Assembly: GCF_013407955.1 (NCBI RefSeq)
Contig: NZ_JACCBU010000001.1
Coordinates: 5,332,001-5,396,000 of the forward strand
Length of the DNA: 64,000 nt
Origin: Microlunatus parietis
GTDB lineage: Bacteria > Actinomycetota > Actinomycetes > Propionibacteriales > Propionibacteriaceae
Reading direction: 5' to 3'
A program made the translations under genes and the position numbers. Shown here piece after piece: positions 24,816 to 33,649 of this stretch; the stretch's first letter is position 1; each line of letters starts with the position of its first letter. The notes beneath the pieces were generated by a model, which was not told the origin of the DNA, made no database searches, and saw only the letters and a program-made list of their open reading frames with translations.

Positions 24816-26080
24816 TCACCGGCGGCGGGCCACGGTTCGGCCGGCGGACCATGATCGGGATCGCCGTCGGCACCGCCCTCGCCGCGGCCGGACTGCGCAC
24901 GGCTGCTGCCGCGGTGCCGGTGTCGGCGACCCGGGCCGCGTTCGACGCCGCGGACCTGGCGTTCAACGGGGGCTGGGGTGTGGCCGACGCGACGAACGAG
25001 CAGGGCCTCTACTCCTGGCAGGAATCGGCCGTGCTCAAGGCCTATGTGCTGATGTACCGGGCGCACCGGGATCCCTACTACCTGGACAAGTTCATCGCCC
25101 ACGGTGATCTTGTGCTGGCGAACCGGGACAGCGTGCGCGGCGTCACCGACTATCGAGGCCGATCGCTGCCGGCCTGGCGCAACTTCAAGGTGACCGTCGA
25201 TCCGGTGTCCACGTCGATGCTGATCGGCGTCGACACCGGGAACATCACCTACGGCATGACGATGTTCGCCCGAACGATCATGGCCGACTCCGCGCTGCGC
25301 CGGGTCAGGCGGTACGACGAAGCGGCGAGACGGTTCCGCGACGCGGCGGTCCGGGCGGTCGCGGTGCACGACGCCGACTTCAAGGAGCTCGGCAGCCGCA
25401 GCGGCTCGTACACCTTCGCGAAGGGCTCGCCGTACGTCGTCGACGGGATCGAGTACCCGGTCAACATGGATCTGGCGATGGGCGCGAGCGTGCTGAGCCT
25501 GTGGCACCTGACCCGCGATCGGGTCCATCTCGACCGGGCTCGACGGCTGGCGGTGCACTGGCGGGCCGACTGGGATCGGCTGGCCGACGGCGCCGTGGTG
25601 TGGCCGCATCAGCACAAGGATTCCTGGGCCTATCGCGGCTGGTCGGCGGCCGACGGCGTTTCGGTGAACATGCCGTCGTACAACCCGAACACCCGGGTCG
25701 AGGACCTCGGCCACGGGCAGATGTGCGTCGAGTTCGCCGAACTGGCCCACCGGTCCGGGCTGTACCGGCGGGATGACCTGGTCCGGCTGGCCCGGACGCT
25801 GAGCCGGCACACGATCACCGAGGACGCGGCCGGCGACCTCACCGTCTACGAGCGGATCGACGGCTCCCGGGCGGACGCGGGCCGGGTCAAGCAGGAGTTG
25901 TACGCCGGCGGCTGGCTGCCGCTCGACCCGTACGCGGAGGATCCGTTGCAGCCGCGAATCGGCGCCATCCTGGACCAGAACCTTGATCAGAATTCGCCGG
26001 GCCTGGTCTCGGTCCGGATGCTGGCGATGGCGTACGCCAACTACGCCCGAACCCGGCGGCCGGTCTCGGACTACCCGTGA
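24812..26080 (+). CDS. Tat-exported alpha-barrel enzyme, probably polysaccharide-active
   Basis: The protein has 422 aa, and its ATG overlaps the upstream stop by 4 bp. A Tat-like N-terminus (GRRTMIGIAVGTALAAAGL) suggests secretion. The rest is mostly helical with repeated aromatic segments (LYSWQESAVLKAYVLMY, VVWPHQHKDSWAYRGW, NPNTRVEDLGHGQMCVEF), the pattern of an (alpha/alpha)6 barrel seen in polysaccharide lyases and glycoside hydrolases. I recognise no named family. Coupling to a sugar-binding lipoprotein supports a role in glycan breakdown; the substrate is open. Confidence 0.72.
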   Translation: MITGGGPRFGRRTMIGIAVGTALAAAGLRTAAAAVPVSATRAAFDAADLAFNGGWGVADATNEQGLYSWQESAVLKAYVLMYRAHRDPYYLDKFIAHGDLVLANRDSVRGVTDYRGRSLPAWRNFKVTVDPVSTSMLIGVDTGNITYGMTMFARTIMADSALRRVRRYDEAARRFRDAAVRAVAVHDADFKELGSRSGSYTFAKGSPYVVDGIEYPVNMDLAMGASVLSLWHLTRDRVHLDRARRLAVHWRADWDRLADGAVVWPHQHKDSWAYRGWSAADGVSVNMPSYNPNTRVEDLGHGQMCVEFAELAHRSGLYRRDDLVRLARTLSRHTITEDAAGDLTVYERIDGSRADAGRVKQELYAGGWLPLDPYAEDPLQPRIGAILDQNLDQNSPGLVSVRMLAMAYANYARTRRPVSDYP

Positions 26081-26132
26081 TCATGGCCCGTTGAGCGGCG
26101 CTACCCTGAGCCCTTGATCCGAGGAGGTCTCC

Positions 26133-26597
26133 ATGGCGACGTTCGACGAGGCGGAGCTCCGGCGCCGCATCGAGACGGTGGTGTACGCGTCGGCGAGCAC
26201 GGTCGACGCCCAGGCGCGACCGAGGGTGCGCATCCTGCATCCGGTCTGGGACTGGGCGACCCGCACGGTGTGGATCGGGACGAACCCGAACGGCGCCCTG
26301 GCGGCCGAACTCGCGATCCATCCGCACCTTGCGTTGTGCTATCTCCGGTCTTCCCTCGATCCGTTCCTGACCGAGCAGGTCTACGTCGACGGAGCGATCA
26401 CCTGGATCGATCCGCACGAGGGCTGGGACAAGATCAAATCGGTCCCGCCGCCGGTCGGCTACGACCCGCTGGTGAGCTGGTCGTCGCCGGAGGATCCGAA
26501 GTTCGGCGTCCTCGAGCTCACGCCGTCGCGGATCGAACTGGCCGCACTGAGCGCCGCAGCGGGCTGGAGCCAGTCGATCTGGCGCGCCGGCAGCTGA
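26133..26597 (+). CDS. PPOX-class (pyridoxamine 5'-phosphate oxidase-like) FMN protein
   Basis: The protein has 154 aa, with GGAGG upstream of the ATG. It shows the split-barrel flavin-binding pattern: an N-terminal region containing RPRVRILHPVWD and a middle block RTVWIGTNPNGALAAEL. These proteins bind FMN or F420 and reduce small organic molecules; the substrate here is unknown. It is a single gene between the second carbohydrate operon and a convergent lipoprotein gene. Confidence 0.83.
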   Translation: MATFDEAELRRRIETVVYASASTVDAQARPRVRILHPVWDWATRTVWIGTNPNGALAAELAIHPHLALCYLRSSLDPFLTEQVYVDGAITWIDPHEGWDKIKSVPPPVGYDPLVSWSSPEDPKFGVLELTPSRIELAALSAAAGWSQSIWRAGS

Positions 26598-26602
26598 CCG
26601 GA

Positions 26603-27505
26603 TCAGACCGGCTTCAGGGCCGAGTCCACCAGGACGAGGCCGGCGCCGAACTTCCGGTCCAGGGCTGCCTGGATCGAGCCGTCGTCATGGATCACGTAGG
26701 CCTTGACGACGCCGGTCCTGGGGTCCGGGGAGCTGGACAGCAGTCCCGGGGTGCCCTGGAGTTGATCTTGAACGGCCAGCAGCTCCGCTTCGGTCCGGCC
26801 GCCCCGGGAGACGCAGAGCATGCCGCTCCACACCTCGCGGATCTTCGCCTCGGCCGCGGCGAGGTCACCGGTCACGGCGACGTTGATCACCATGTAGCGC
26901 GGGTCGTTCAGCCGCCGTTCCTTCTCCTCGTCCTTCAGATCCTTGTCCGCGTACGGATTCGGGCTCTGGTCCATCCAGGCGGTCGAGTAGTCGGGGAGCG
27001 CGGCGGCCAGGCTCAGTGCGGCGTCCAGGTCGCCGGCCGAGACCTTGGAGGTGTCGGTGACCCGCCAGCCGCCGGCGGGCTCGGGGCACGGGGAGGTCCA
27101 GACGTCGTCCTCCGGCTCCGGCCAGACGTAGCCCCGGCCGGAGGCCACCTCGGTCGGCGTGAACTCGCCGGCGGCCGGGTCGTAGCGGCCGGTCAGGATG
27201 AACTCCCCCCAGCGCGTGCCGGATGCCTCCTCGAACTCTCCGGTCCGGTCGGACCAGTCCCAGCCGACCAGCTTCGGTCCGCTGCACTGTGGCGGGTAGG
27301 ACTCCATGACGCCGCCCAGGCACAGCTCGGCGCCGGAGCCGTCATCGAGCACCATGGCGGGGTGCCCGGTGGTCACCGGACCGGTGCGCGCACTGGGACC
27401 GCCCGAGGCGGGCACGGCGGGTTGGCCGGGACTCGCGATCGGCGCGCAGGCCCACAGCAGGACGGGCACGGCAACACTGCCGGCCAAGATCAGAACCCGG
27501 CTCAT
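26603..27505 (-). CDS. Putative secreted lipoprotein of unknown function
   Basis: The protein has 300 aa. The N-terminus is a signal peptide with a lipobox-like LWAC (residues 17-20). The mature part has a Pro/Ser/Thr-rich linker and then a soluble domain with several Cys (ELCLGG, PQCSG, TSPCPEP, GMLCVSRGG) that could form disulfides outside the cell. I recognise no family. It overlaps the upstream ROK gene by 4 bp (27502-27505), so the two are likely co-transcribed. Confidence 0.72.
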   Translation of the reverse strand: MSRVLILAGSVAVPVLLWACAPIASPGQPAVPASGGPSARTGPVTTGHPAMVLDDGSGAELCLGGVMESYPPQCSGPKLVGWDWSDRTGEFEEASGTRWGEFILTGRYDPAAGEFTPTEVASGRGYVWPEPEDDVWTSPCPEPAGGWRVTDTSKVSAGDLDAALSLAAALPDYSTAWMDQSPNPYADKDLKDEEKERRLNDPRYMVINVAVTGDLAAAEAKIREVWSGMLCVSRGGRTEAELLAVQDQLQGTPGLLSSSPDPRTGVVKAYVIHDDGSIQAALDRKFGAGLVLVDSALKPV

Positions 27506-28692
27506 CGGCCCAGTGTCGTTCCCTGCTCCAAATCCGCCGGCTGTGCGGCGTCCGGCTCGTCGACCGCGGCGGTCCGGACGGTCGGCACCGGTAGGCCGTC
27601 GAGGCCGTAGACGGCCCGACGGTGCCGGGTGTACGCGTGCACCAGGGAACCGTGGACCGACGCGTCGGCGCCGAGCAGGCCGCCGACCACGGGCAGGGCG
27701 ATCGGTAGGCCGATGACCCGGTGCAGGTCGTGCCGGAGCGGGTCGATCACCTGGTCGCGGGCGAGGGAGAGGCCGCCGCCGATGATGATCATGGCCGGGT
27801 CGACGGTCATCGCCACCGTCGCGATGCCACGGGCGAGCGCCCCGATGAACGCGTCGATCTCGGTGTTGGCCTCGGCGTCCCCCGCGGCGGCCAGCCGGAA
27901 GACCTCGGCCGCGGTCGGGGCCCGGCGCCAGGACAGTCGGCCGGTCGGCCCGCCAAGATCACCGAAGGCGAGATGGCCGACCTCCCCGGCGGCATGGTGC
28001 ACCCCGCGCCGTGGCTGCCCGCCGAGGACGAGGCCCATCGCGATCCGGTTGCCGACCGAGACGTAGAGCAGGTCGTCGACCAGTCGCGCGGCGCCGAGGT
28101 GGTGCTCGGCGACGGCCGCCAGCCGGACGTCGTTGTCGACCGCGACCGGGCAGCCGAACGCTTCGGAGAGTTGATCACCGAGGACCGCGCCGGACCAGTC
28201 CGGGATGATCGAGGAGATGATCACTCGGCCGGCGTCGTCGACCAGGCCGGGAACCGAGACGCCGACGGCGCGCAGAGCGCCGCGGTCGAAGCCCGCCTCG
28301 GTGAGGAGGCCGGTCACGCCGTCGACCAGGCCCGCCCAACGCTCGGCCGGCCGGGTGATCAGATCGAAGCCGGAGACCGTGCGGCGGGCGAGCACCCTCC
28401 CGGCGAGATCGGCCAGCACGACCCGGATGCTCGCCGTACCCACGTCGACTCCGGCGACCGCGCCCGCGCCGGCGGGGAAGGCCAGCCGGCGGGCCGGGCG
28501 GCCCGCCCCGCGGCTCGCCGGCCGCGGTGCGTCGACCACAAGATCAAGAGCGGCGAGTTCCGTCACCGCGTTCTCCACCGCGGTCCGAGACAGCGCGAGT
28601 GCCCGGGCCAGACCGCTGACGGAGGCCGGGCCGCCGTCGCGGAGCTGGGTCGCCACCCGGGTCAGGGCCGGTCCTGGCGCTGTCATCCGCAT
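27502..28692 (-). CDS. ROK-family transcriptional regulator
   Basis: The protein has 396 aa: a winged helix-turn-helix in residues 1-60 (VSGLARALALSRTAVENAV) followed by a sugar-kinase-like ROK domain (AVAGVDVGTASIRVVLADL, HAAGEVGHLAF). The zinc-binding CxCGxxGC segment found in ROK kinases and many repressors is absent (GDLGGPTGRLSWRRAP), so an atypical effector pocket is likely. It is divergent from the beta-helix gene. An 11-bp motif ATTA(C/T)CACAGT occurs beside its own start and again before that gene, pointing to control of both. Confidence 0.9.
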   Translation of the reverse strand: MRMTAPGPALTRVATQLRDGGPASVSGLARALALSRTAVENAVTELAALDLVVDAPRPASRGAGRPARRLAFPAGAGAVAGVDVGTASIRVVLADLAGRVLARRTVSGFDLITRPAERWAGLVDGVTGLLTEAGFDRGALRAVGVSVPGLVDDAGRVIISSIIPDWSGAVLGDQLSEAFGCPVAVDNDVRLAAVAEHHLGAARLVDDLLYVSVGNRIAMGLVLGGQPRRGVHHAAGEVGHLAFGDLGGPTGRLSWRRAPTAAEVFRLAAAGDAEANTEIDAFIGALARGIATVAMTVDPAMIIIGGGLSLARDQVIDPLRHDLHRVIGLPIALPVVGGLLGADASVHGSLVHAYTRHRRAVYGLDGLPVPTVRTAAVDEPDAAQPADLEQGTTLGR

Positions 28693-28703
28693 CCTCTCCG
28701 CTG

Positions 28704-28714
28704 ATTACCACAGT
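28704..28714. promoter_or_regulatory. Candidate ROK half-site next to its own start
   Basis: ATTACCACAGT lies 12 bp upstream of the ROK start codon and matches ATTATCACAGT at 28805-28815 at 10 of 11 bases in the same orientation. The distance between them is 101 bp. Autoregulation is inferred. Confidence 0.55.
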
Positions 28715-28804
28715 AGGATCGCCGAATCCGGCTGGTCGCTCCGTGGACGGTTCTCAGGTTCTCATTGTGCACTGCGTCTTCGTCGGCTAGCGTAAACTCC
28801 ACTA

Positions 28805-28828
28805 ATTATCACAGTGAAGTGTCATAAT
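28805..28828. promoter_or_regulatory. Candidate ROK operator overlapping the -10 of the beta-helix gene
   Basis: This 24-bp imperfect palindrome (8 of 12 arm positions match) starts ATTATCACA and ends TGTCATAAT. Its last six bases, CATAAT (28823-28828), make a good -10 hexamer only 8 nt before the ATG at 28837, so the downstream mRNA is probably leaderless and the operator would block transcription directly. The -35 region is weak. Confidence 0.62.
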
Positions 28829-28836
28829 ACGGGGGA

Positions 28837-30960
28837 ATGATGGACGATTCCGCGGTGACGCCGCCGGTCAATCAGCGGCGAGCCTTCCTGTCCGGGGTCG
28901 GGCTGGCGGCGGTCGGCGGGAGTGTGGTCGCCGCGGCGCTGGCGCCGTCACCGGCCGCGGCGGCCACGGAGTCGCTCGCCGTGGTGGACACCGTTCGGCA
29001 GCTGGCCGCGAAACCGGCGCAGCCCGGTGATCTTGCGATGGCCCGCGGCTATTCCGAGATCGGCGACGTCCCGGGTCCACTGCTGTATCGCTTCGTGGCC
29101 GACGATCCGCCGGCCGTGAACGGCGGGACCGTGCTGCGCGGGCGGGGCCGGTCGGTCTGGGTGCTGCTGCACGACGGCGTCGTCGACTTCCGCCGCTTCG
29201 GCATCTTCGACGCCGCCACCCCCGCCGACGACGCCCTGGACGCGATGCTCGCCGATCCCACGATCCACCGGATCGAGGCGCACACGCCGCTCAACTTCAC
29301 CCGGCGGCACCGCACCGGCCGGTCGGCCGTCGAGCTCGACTTCGGGCATCAGGTGATCACCACGCGCGGCATCGAGGACGCGGCCGCGGACGATCCGTTC
29401 GCCGCAGTGATCTTCTTCCGCGGCAAGATCACCGACGAGGTCCAGCAGGCGACGCTCGGGGAGACGGTGCCGGACCTGGCCGACATCCTCCCGGTGGCGG
29501 ATGCGTCGTTCTTCTCGGTGGGCGCGTGGTACGCGGCGGAGGTCAACGGCCTGGCCGGACGCTGGGAACGGGAACTGCAACGGCTGCTCCAGGTCACCGA
29601 GATCGTCGACGGCACGCACATCCGGGTCAACTACAAGATCGGCTGGGAGCTGGGGAAGGATCGCTCGATCACCTGGACCAGGGTCGAGCCCGTCCACGAC
29701 GTGCGGGTGGCGAACCTGATCTTCGAAGGTGGCGGCAAGGATCAGTTCACCGGGTCCCACCCGGTCGCGTTCGAGTACGCCGTCCGGTGCGACGTCGACA
29801 GTGTCGAGGCCACCAAGACCTTCTGGCCGGTCGTGATGCGGCGCTGGAACACGTACTTCCGGACCACCAACTGCTCGCTGGCGAACCCGGTCTCGGTGAC
29901 CTGGGGCGGTGCCGGATACCTGACCCAGCAGATCTACTGCCTGTACGGCTACGTCGCGAACTGCCACACCTCGAACGCCCGGCACCTCAACGACTGGACG
30001 GCGAGTGCGTACGGCCTGGTCGAGAACTGCCACGGCGACGGAGATGATCAAGGACCGTTCGTCACCCACGGCCAGTACGAACACGACCTGACCTACGTCG
30101 GCAACTCGGGCTTGATCACGTTCGCGAACTCGGGCGCCGCCTGGGGCTCGGCGGCCAAGCGGATCACCGTACGCCAGCACGTCTGCTCCTGGTTCGTGGC
30201 GCGGGTGAAGGTGACCGACCTGACCCTCGAAGACGTCCAGGTGATCGGCAAGCCCTCGCTGGCCGGGTCCGGCATGCTCTGGATCAATGCCGACGGTGCG
30301 CAACTGCGCGGCTGCACGGCGACCGGCCCGCTCGTCGTGACCCAGCAGTCCAGGCGGTCCGCCCGGCCGACGACCATCAGCGACTCGTCCTTCGCATTCG
30401 CCGCCGGGGCGACGCTGACCAACGGCACGGTCACCGCGCCGATCACCATGATCGACACGACGCTCCGCGGTGTCGGCGGCATGATCATCGCCGGCACCGG
30501 CGAGATCACGTTCCGCGGCTGCACGCTGACCGCCGCCGAGGGCTCGGCTCCGGTCTCGATCACGGTGCCGCGGGTTCGGTTCGCCGAATCCGTGCTGACC
30601 GAGGTCGGGCTCACGATGGCCGGCGACGAAGATCAACAGCTGGTCGTCTCGGGCAGCACCATGATCGGCTCCGGCACCGGGATCGGCCGGTCCGGCGGTG
30701 CCGAACTCACCGTACTCCTCGAGGGTTCGGAGCTCCGGCGGACCGACCCCGCCGGGTCACATGTCCGGCTGACCGAAGGCACGAACCACTACCGCGCCAG
30801 CGCGTCCCGCTTCACCGGCGGCCGGCTCGACCTCGCGGCGGGCGGCTTCGCGGCACCGTCGACGCTGATCCAGGTCGGCTGTGTGGAGTCCGGCGTCGTG
30901 CGCGGCGACTTCCCCGCCGACGGCGAGCGAGTGTCGACCGCCGGCAGTCTCGCGGTCTGA
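28837..30960 (+). CDS. Tat-exported right-handed beta-helix protein (putative polysaccharide-active)
   Basis: The protein has 707 aa. A twin-Arg signal (QRRAFLSGVGLAAVGG, residues 13-28) and an Ala-rich cleavage region precede the mature part. Residues about 280-690 show repeated short strand-turn units (VRQHVCSWFVARVKVTDLTLEDVQV, then several xGCTxTG and xSxF steps), the look of a right-handed parallel beta-helix such as pectate lyases or phage depolymerases. The regulator next to it is a sugar-responsive ROK protein. I cannot name a catalytic residue, so enzyme activity is inference. The 21 nt after the operator give no Shine-Dalgarno. Confidence 0.75.
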   Translation: MMDDSAVTPPVNQRRAFLSGVGLAAVGGSVVAAALAPSPAAAATESLAVVDTVRQLAAKPAQPGDLAMARGYSEIGDVPGPLLYRFVADDPPAVNGGTVLRGRGRSVWVLLHDGVVDFRRFGIFDAATPADDALDAMLADPTIHRIEAHTPLNFTRRHRTGRSAVELDFGHQVITTRGIEDAAADDPFAAVIFFRGKITDEVQQATLGETVPDLADILPVADASFFSVGAWYAAEVNGLAGRWERELQRLLQVTEIVDGTHIRVNYKIGWELGKDRSITWTRVEPVHDVRVANLIFEGGGKDQFTGSHPVAFEYAVRCDVDSVEATKTFWPVVMRRWNTYFRTTNCSLANPVSVTWGGAGYLTQQIYCLYGYVANCHTSNARHLNDWTASAYGLVENCHGDGDDQGPFVTHGQYEHDLTYVGNSGLITFANSGAAWGSAAKRITVRQHVCSWFVARVKVTDLTLEDVQVIGKPSLAGSGMLWINADGAQLRGCTATGPLVVTQQSRRSARPTTISDSSFAFAAGATLTNGTVTAPITMIDTTLRGVGGMIIAGTGEITFRGCTLTAAEGSAPVSITVPRVRFAESVLTEVGLTMAGDEDQQLVVSGSTMIGSGTGIGRSGGAELTVLLEGSELRRTDPAGSHVRLTEGTNHYRASASRFTGGRLDLAAGGFAAPSTLIQVGCVESGVVRGDFPADGERVSTAGSLAV

Positions 30961-31037
30961 CTTCATGATCATCCCGGGGCGTGCGGCACCCGGGCGTACC
31001 CTGGCAGGGTGAGCAGCCCTCCGGTCAGGTACCGCAC

Positions 31038-31610
31038 GTGAGAAGGTCGGCGGCCCCGTGGCTGGTGCTGGGGGTCGCGGCGCTGACGGCCGCGGTGTGG
31101 GTCGCGGCGCGCGCCTATCGGGAGGTCCGCAACTGGGGTGCCGAACCGGCCGATCTGGCCCGTGATCTTCCCGGCGACGACCTCCTTCCGGACGCGGAGT
31201 TCGCCCGGACCCGAGCCGTCAACATCGACGCGTCGAGCGAACTCGTCTGGCGCTGGCTGATGCGGTCGGGCCGGCCATACGGCTGGCTGCGGGGCCGCTG
31301 GCTGGGCCAGTTCGACGGGTACGCCCTGACGCTCGCGCTGATCGAGCCGCCGCGGTTGCTGGTGCTGCGGCAGGGTGGGCCCGGCCAGCCGTGGGATCTG
31401 ACCTGGGCGTTCATGATCATCGACGGGCAGCGCGGGTGGCGCCGGCTGGTGATCCGGACCCGGGCCCGGGCTCACCCGGGCTTGCTGGGACGGATCGGGC
31501 TGGCCGGGTTCCGGTTGCTGGATCCCCTGACGGTGGCGACGACCCGCCGGATGCTGCTCGACGTCAAGTACCACGCCGAGGCGTCCAGGCTGGATCCGCT
31601 CAGCAGTTGA
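31038..31610 (+). CDS. Membrane-anchored SRPBCC-like protein
   Basis: The protein has 190 aa from GTG 31038. A single N-terminal membrane segment (APWLVLGVAALTAAVWVAA) is followed by a START/SRPBCC-like fold: VNIDASSELVWRWLM and GWRRLVIRTRARA are typical of polyketide-cyclase-type hydrophobic ligand pockets. The open frame extends to 30981, but the later GTG gives a typical signal anchor. The gene is followed by a hairpin terminator and then the acyltransferase-like paralogue. Confidence 0.62.
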   Translation: MRRSAAPWLVLGVAALTAAVWVAARAYREVRNWGAEPADLARDLPGDDLLPDAEFARTRAVNIDASSELVWRWLMRSGRPYGWLRGRWLGQFDGYALTLALIEPPRLLVLRQGGPGQPWDLTWAFMIIDGQRGWRRLVIRTRARAHPGLLGRIGLAGFRLLDPLTVATTRRMLLDVKYHAEASRLDPLSS

Positions 31611-31650
31611 TCACGCCGCCCGGTCCGGCCGGTGCCGTAGCGGCGTGATC
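31609..31650 (+). terminator. Hairpin terminator with 10-bp stem
   Basis: GATCACGCCG (31609-31618) pairs perfectly with CGGCGTGATC (31641-31650) across a 22-nt GC-rich loop, starting at the stop codon of the SRPBCC-like gene and followed by GTTT. It lies before the next coding unit starting at 31715. Confidence 0.72.
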
Positions 31651-31714
31651 GTTTCGCGACCCGGCGATCCGGGTAGGTTCGGCTACGCCCGCCGAGCCGA
31701 GGAGGTGTCTGGTC

Positions 31715-33151
31715 ATGATCGGTGGCAGGACCTGGGTCGGTCGCAGGACCTGGGTTCGGCTCGACAATGCCTCCAACATCTTCCTGGCGTCCCGCAGCGA
31801 CGCCGATCCCAAGGTGTTCCGGATCAGCGCCGAACTTGATCATGACGTGGACCGGGAGCTGTTGCAGCAGGCTCTCGACACGACGTACGGTAAGTATCCG
31901 CTCTACCACGCGGTGCTGCGGCGCGGTGTGTTCTGGTACTACCTGCAGGACAGTGATCTGTACCCGGTCGTCACAGCGGACGAGCAGCACACCTGTGCCC
32001 CGATCTACCAGGCCGACCGGCGGAACCTGCTGTTCCGCGTCGTGCATCATCGCCGCCGGATCTGCCTGGAGGTGTTCCACGCCCTGTCCGACGGGACCGG
32101 TGCGCTGTGGTTTCTCTCCGACCTGGTGAACACCTACGTCCGGCTGCGCAACCCGGACCTGCGCAACCCGGACCAGAGCCGGCCGGCCGAGACCGCCCGG
32201 CCGGCCGGGGATTCGCTGCCCGATCCGGGCCGGGCCGACTACGCCACCGGTCCGGTGGCCGGTCCGGCCGAGCCCGTACACGCGCTGATCGCCGACAGCT
32301 TCGCGTACTACTTCGGCCGACGCCGTCACGAGGAGCCGGTGGCCGACCGCCCGGTCGGGGAGGGCCCGCCGCCCGACGGACCGCAGCGGTCGCCCTGGTG
32401 GCGTCGCCGACGGGTGCATCGGATCAGGGGCACCCGGACTCCGGACCACCGGACCCGAGTCGTCGAGCTGACCGCGCCCGTGCCGGAGCTGCTCGACCTT
32501 GCGCGCTCGGAGGGTGTCTCGCTCACGATGTACCTGACCGGCGTCTTCTTCGAGGCCGTACGGCGATCGTCCGGCCTGGACCGGCCGCGGACGCTGGCGG
32601 CCACGGTGCCGGTGAACCTGCGCCAGTTCTTCCCCTCGACGTCGCCGCGCAACTTCTTCGCGACGATCCGGGTGGAACACAGGTACGGCCACGGCTCCGA
32701 CGACCTCGGCTCGGTCTGCCGCGAGCTCGATCGGCAGTTCCGGCTGCAGGCCGCCCCCGAGGCACTGGAGCGGAAGCTGCGGAGGTTCGCCCGGTTCGAG
32801 CGGATGCCCGTGTTGAGGGTTGTGCCGCGGCCGTTGAAGGATGTGATCCTCGGGCTGATCAGCCGGGCCAGCAACCGTGGCCTGACCGTCGCGGTCTCGA
32901 ACCTGGGCCGGGTCACCCTGCCGCAACCGGCCGATGGGTGCGTCGGGCGACTGCTGCTCCACGTCTCCGCGGTCCGCCCGCAGGTCTGCGTCATCTCCCA
33001 CGCCGGCCTGCTCACGATGAGCTTCACGTCGCAGTACCACGAGACCGGTCACGTCCGGGAGTTCGCGCGGCTGCTCACCGGCCGCGGGCTCACCGTGACC
33101 GTCGCCGCGTCGCGGGTCACCGAGGAGGAACTCGCCGAATCGGAGCCGTGA
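31715..33151 (+). CDS. Condensation/alcohol-acetyltransferase-like protein (HxxxDG fold), copy 2
   Basis: The protein has 478 aa from ATG 31715 with GAGGAGG upstream. It is a close paralogue of 12482-13942: WVRLDNASNIFLASRSDADP, HALSDGTGALWFLSDL (catalytic His and Asp), and NLRQFFPSTSPRNFFATIRV are almost unchanged, while the middle linker (about residues 150-230) differs. Unlike copy 1 it has no zinc-ribbon membrane partner and no SDR, and sits next to an SRPBCC-like gene instead. Presumably it acylates a related or the same acceptor; this is inference. Confidence 0.8.
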   Translation: MIGGRTWVGRRTWVRLDNASNIFLASRSDADPKVFRISAELDHDVDRELLQQALDTTYGKYPLYHAVLRRGVFWYYLQDSDLYPVVTADEQHTCAPIYQADRRNLLFRVVHHRRRICLEVFHALSDGTGALWFLSDLVNTYVRLRNPDLRNPDQSRPAETARPAGDSLPDPGRADYATGPVAGPAEPVHALIADSFAYYFGRRRHEEPVADRPVGEGPPPDGPQRSPWWRRRRVHRIRGTRTPDHRTRVVELTAPVPELLDLARSEGVSLTMYLTGVFFEAVRRSSGLDRPRTLAATVPVNLRQFFPSTSPRNFFATIRVEHRYGHGSDDLGSVCRELDRQFRLQAAPEALERKLRRFARFERMPVLRVVPRPLKDVILGLISRASNRGLTVAVSNLGRVTLPQPADGCVGRLLLHVSAVRPQVCVISHAGLLTMSFTSQYHETGHVREFARLLTGRGLTVTVAASRVTEEELAESEP

Positions 33152-33311
33152 GCCGCTGCCGAGGTGGCACGGAGTTGCACTCTGCCGCCCGGGCACGAGG
33201 GATTTCCGCCGTGACTGGAGCCTGTTGCGCAAGGGCGTTGCAGGTCGGATCGGGGCCCGGCGCCGGGCCGCCCACCGTCGAGCGTGGAAGGCCAGGCCGC
33301 ATCTTTGGCCA

Positions 33312-33395
33312 GGTGACACAAATCTGCAATGGAACAGGTAATGCAATCGATTTCAGGCCCTTGGTGCAATGGTTGCATTGCAGATATGTGACACC
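33312..33395. repeat. AT-richer inverted-repeat element with repeated TGCAAT motifs
   Basis: Arms 33312-33335 and 33372-33395 are complementary at 21 of 24 positions, starting GGTGACACA on one side and ending TGTGACACC on the other. TGCAAT (or its complement) occurs four times between 33320 and 33385. The stretch is clearly lower in GC than its flanks. It sits in the 535-bp gene-free space after the acyltransferase-like gene, which otherwise holds only an MFS remnant and a promoter. A multi-site operator or a small mobile remnant are both possible. Confidence 0.66.
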
Positions 33396-33522
33396 ACTTC
33401 TGCCTGGACGGGCGCGAACCGGACGGGGGCGCGCAGGGCCGGAAGCCGCTCGCGTCGAGGGCTCAGTTCGGCGCCGTCCGGGTGCGGCCGATGCAGCCTG
33501 TCGCCGTACGAGCGCCAGGGCC

Positions 33523-33645
33523 CCAGAGCGTCGAGCAGTCCGCCTCGCCGCTGACCGCCTTCCTGATCAGCCCGCTGGCCCAGTTCGTCTTCATGCCGTT
33601 CATGACCGACCGCGCCGGGGGTCGACCTGATTCCGCGGCTCCACC
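33523..33645 (+). pseudogene. Fragment of an MFS-type transporter gene
   Basis: QSVEQSASPLTAFLISPLAQ is followed by FVFMPFMT, a helix and loop that I recognise from late-domain segments of actinobacterial MFS exporters. It continues as TDRAG, and a one-base shift would restore GVDLI, the usual continuation. No intact frame extends either way. The TetR gene immediately downstream could once have regulated this transporter. The assignment rests on motif memory, not alignment. Confidence 0.45.
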
Positions 33646-33649
33646 ACCT

